From the NCBI RefSeq assembly GCF_014281965.1, contig NZ_JACFTB010000002.1, positions 434,001-498,000 of the forward strand: 64,000 nucleotides of DNA. The letters run 5' to 3'. Under the pieces are notes generated by a model that was not told where the DNA came from, made no database searches, and saw nothing but the letters and a program-made list of their open reading frames with translations. Origin of the DNA: Rhodococcus sp. BP22 (lineage in GTDB: Bacteria; Actinomycetota; Actinomycetes; Mycobacteriales; Mycobacteriaceae). This document shows positions 63,690-64,000 of this stretch, in pieces. The stretch's first letter is position 1. Every line of letters begins with the position of its first letter. The position numbers and the translations under genes are program-made.

Positions 63690-64000
63690 GTGACAGTCCA
63701 CTTCATCGGTGCCGGTCCCGGTGCACCCGACCTGCTGACGCTGCGCGCAGTCGAGCTGCTCAACGCCAGTCCAGTGTGTGTTTACGCTGGTACATACATC
63801 GACGACGCGATTCTTGCCCACTGTCCGCAGGGCGCTCGACTCGTCGACACAGCTCGGCTCGACCTGGACACGATCACGCAAGAACTCGTCGACGCTCATC
63901 GACGTGGTGACGACGTCGCACGGCTGTGCTCGGGAGATCCGTCGCTGTACTCCGCCCTCGCGGAGCAGTCGGCACGCCTCGACGCCGCGGGAGTGCCCTG
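63690..64000 (+). CDS. cobM: Precorrin-4 C11-methyltransferase, 3' end outside window
   Basis: The reading frame starts at GTG 63690 and stays open to the edge (103 codons). FIGAGPGAPDLLTLRAVELL and LCSGDPSLYSAL are the two conserved blocks that bind S-adenosylmethionine in the CobM/CbiF group. It methylates precorrin-4 at C11 in aerobic B12 synthesis. The gene fits the cobalt/B12 theme of the window. CbiF (anaerobic pathway) is a close alternative. Confidence 0.88.
   Translation, partial: MTVHFIGAGPGAPDLLTLRAVELLNASPVCVYAGTYIDDAILAHCPQGARLVDTARLDLDTITQELVDAHRRGDDVARLCSGDPSLYSALAEQSARLDAAGVP

Noticed and set aside
1..64000. CRISPR array, prophage, insertion sequence or antiphage island
   Set aside because: The tandem repeats found have no spacers, and no transposase, integrase, capsid or Cas gene was recognised. 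The TM0106 nuclease stands alone.

Overview
The window looks like a piece of chromosome from a mycolic-acid-containing actinobacterium, most likely Rhodococcus or a close relative. It is GC-rich, uses many GTG and TTG starts, and has leaderless-looking starts. It carries families typical of the group: PE/PPE/EspG, LytR-CpsA-Psr, ESX EspC-like, DUF2470, DUF5313, DUF5926 and DUF6474 proteins and an F420-type oxidoreductase. From memory of the Mycobacterium tuberculosis H37Rv map, the backbone runs in the same order as Rv3853 (rraA), Rv3846 (sodA), Rv3842c (glpQ1), Rv3841 (bfrB), Rv3839, Rv3838c (pheA), Rv3837c, Rv3836, Rv3835, Rv3834c (serS), Rv3816c, Rv3813c and Rv3811. The segment should therefore sit within roughly 100-200 kb of the replication origin, with oriC to the left. 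No rRNA, tRNA, CRISPR array, phage or insertion sequence was recognised.

Layout. 0-9.3 kb: a PQQ-propeller protein cut by the window edge, a poxB plus glutamate-synthase-like operon, a class IV aminotransferase, a TetR/DUF1275 pair with two palindromic operators, and rraA. 9.4-11.7 kb: a three-gene cluster around a two-module EspC/WXG-like protein, a candidate type VII secretion substrate. 11.8-21 kb: TipA-like MerR, secreted lipase, gabD2, a MarR/DHA2 efflux pair, a diguanylate cyclase and a universal stress protein. 21.3-28 kb: a Fe3+-type ABC transporter and a copper operon (membrane protein, ycnI, copC, copD). 28.7-38 kb: a TM0106 nuclease, an SDR enzyme, a manganese-riboswitch transporter apparently followed by a histidine kinase and a membrane partner, sodA, an acyltransferase and a luciferase-like oxidoreductase. 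38.4-38.5 kb: a cluster of DnaA boxes. 38.5-47.8 kb: rhodanese, glpQ1, ferritin, LCP protein, CPBP protease, an IdeR-box-controlled DUF2470 protein, pheA and a phosphoglycerate mutase-like gene. 47.8-50.3 kb: an isolated PE-PPE-EspG module. 50.4-52.2 kb: a cobalamin riboswitch with cbtB and cbtA. 52.3-64 kb: housekeeping and envelope genes including serS, NDH-2, an acyltransferase and a large peptidoglycan amidase, ending in the first 103 codons of cobM.

Three themes connect the genes. Metal homeostasis is prominent: a manganese riboswitch ahead of a TMEM165/GDT1 transporter, a SodA with the manganese-type residue Gln145, IdeR-like boxes at the ferritin and DUF2470 genes, a copper operon, and cobalt/B12 uptake and synthesis. 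Two separate loci encode type VII secretion substrates, but no secretion machinery is present in the window. Intergenic DNA holds five copies of a 53-bp imperfect palindrome and several strong bidirectional hairpins at convergent gene ends.
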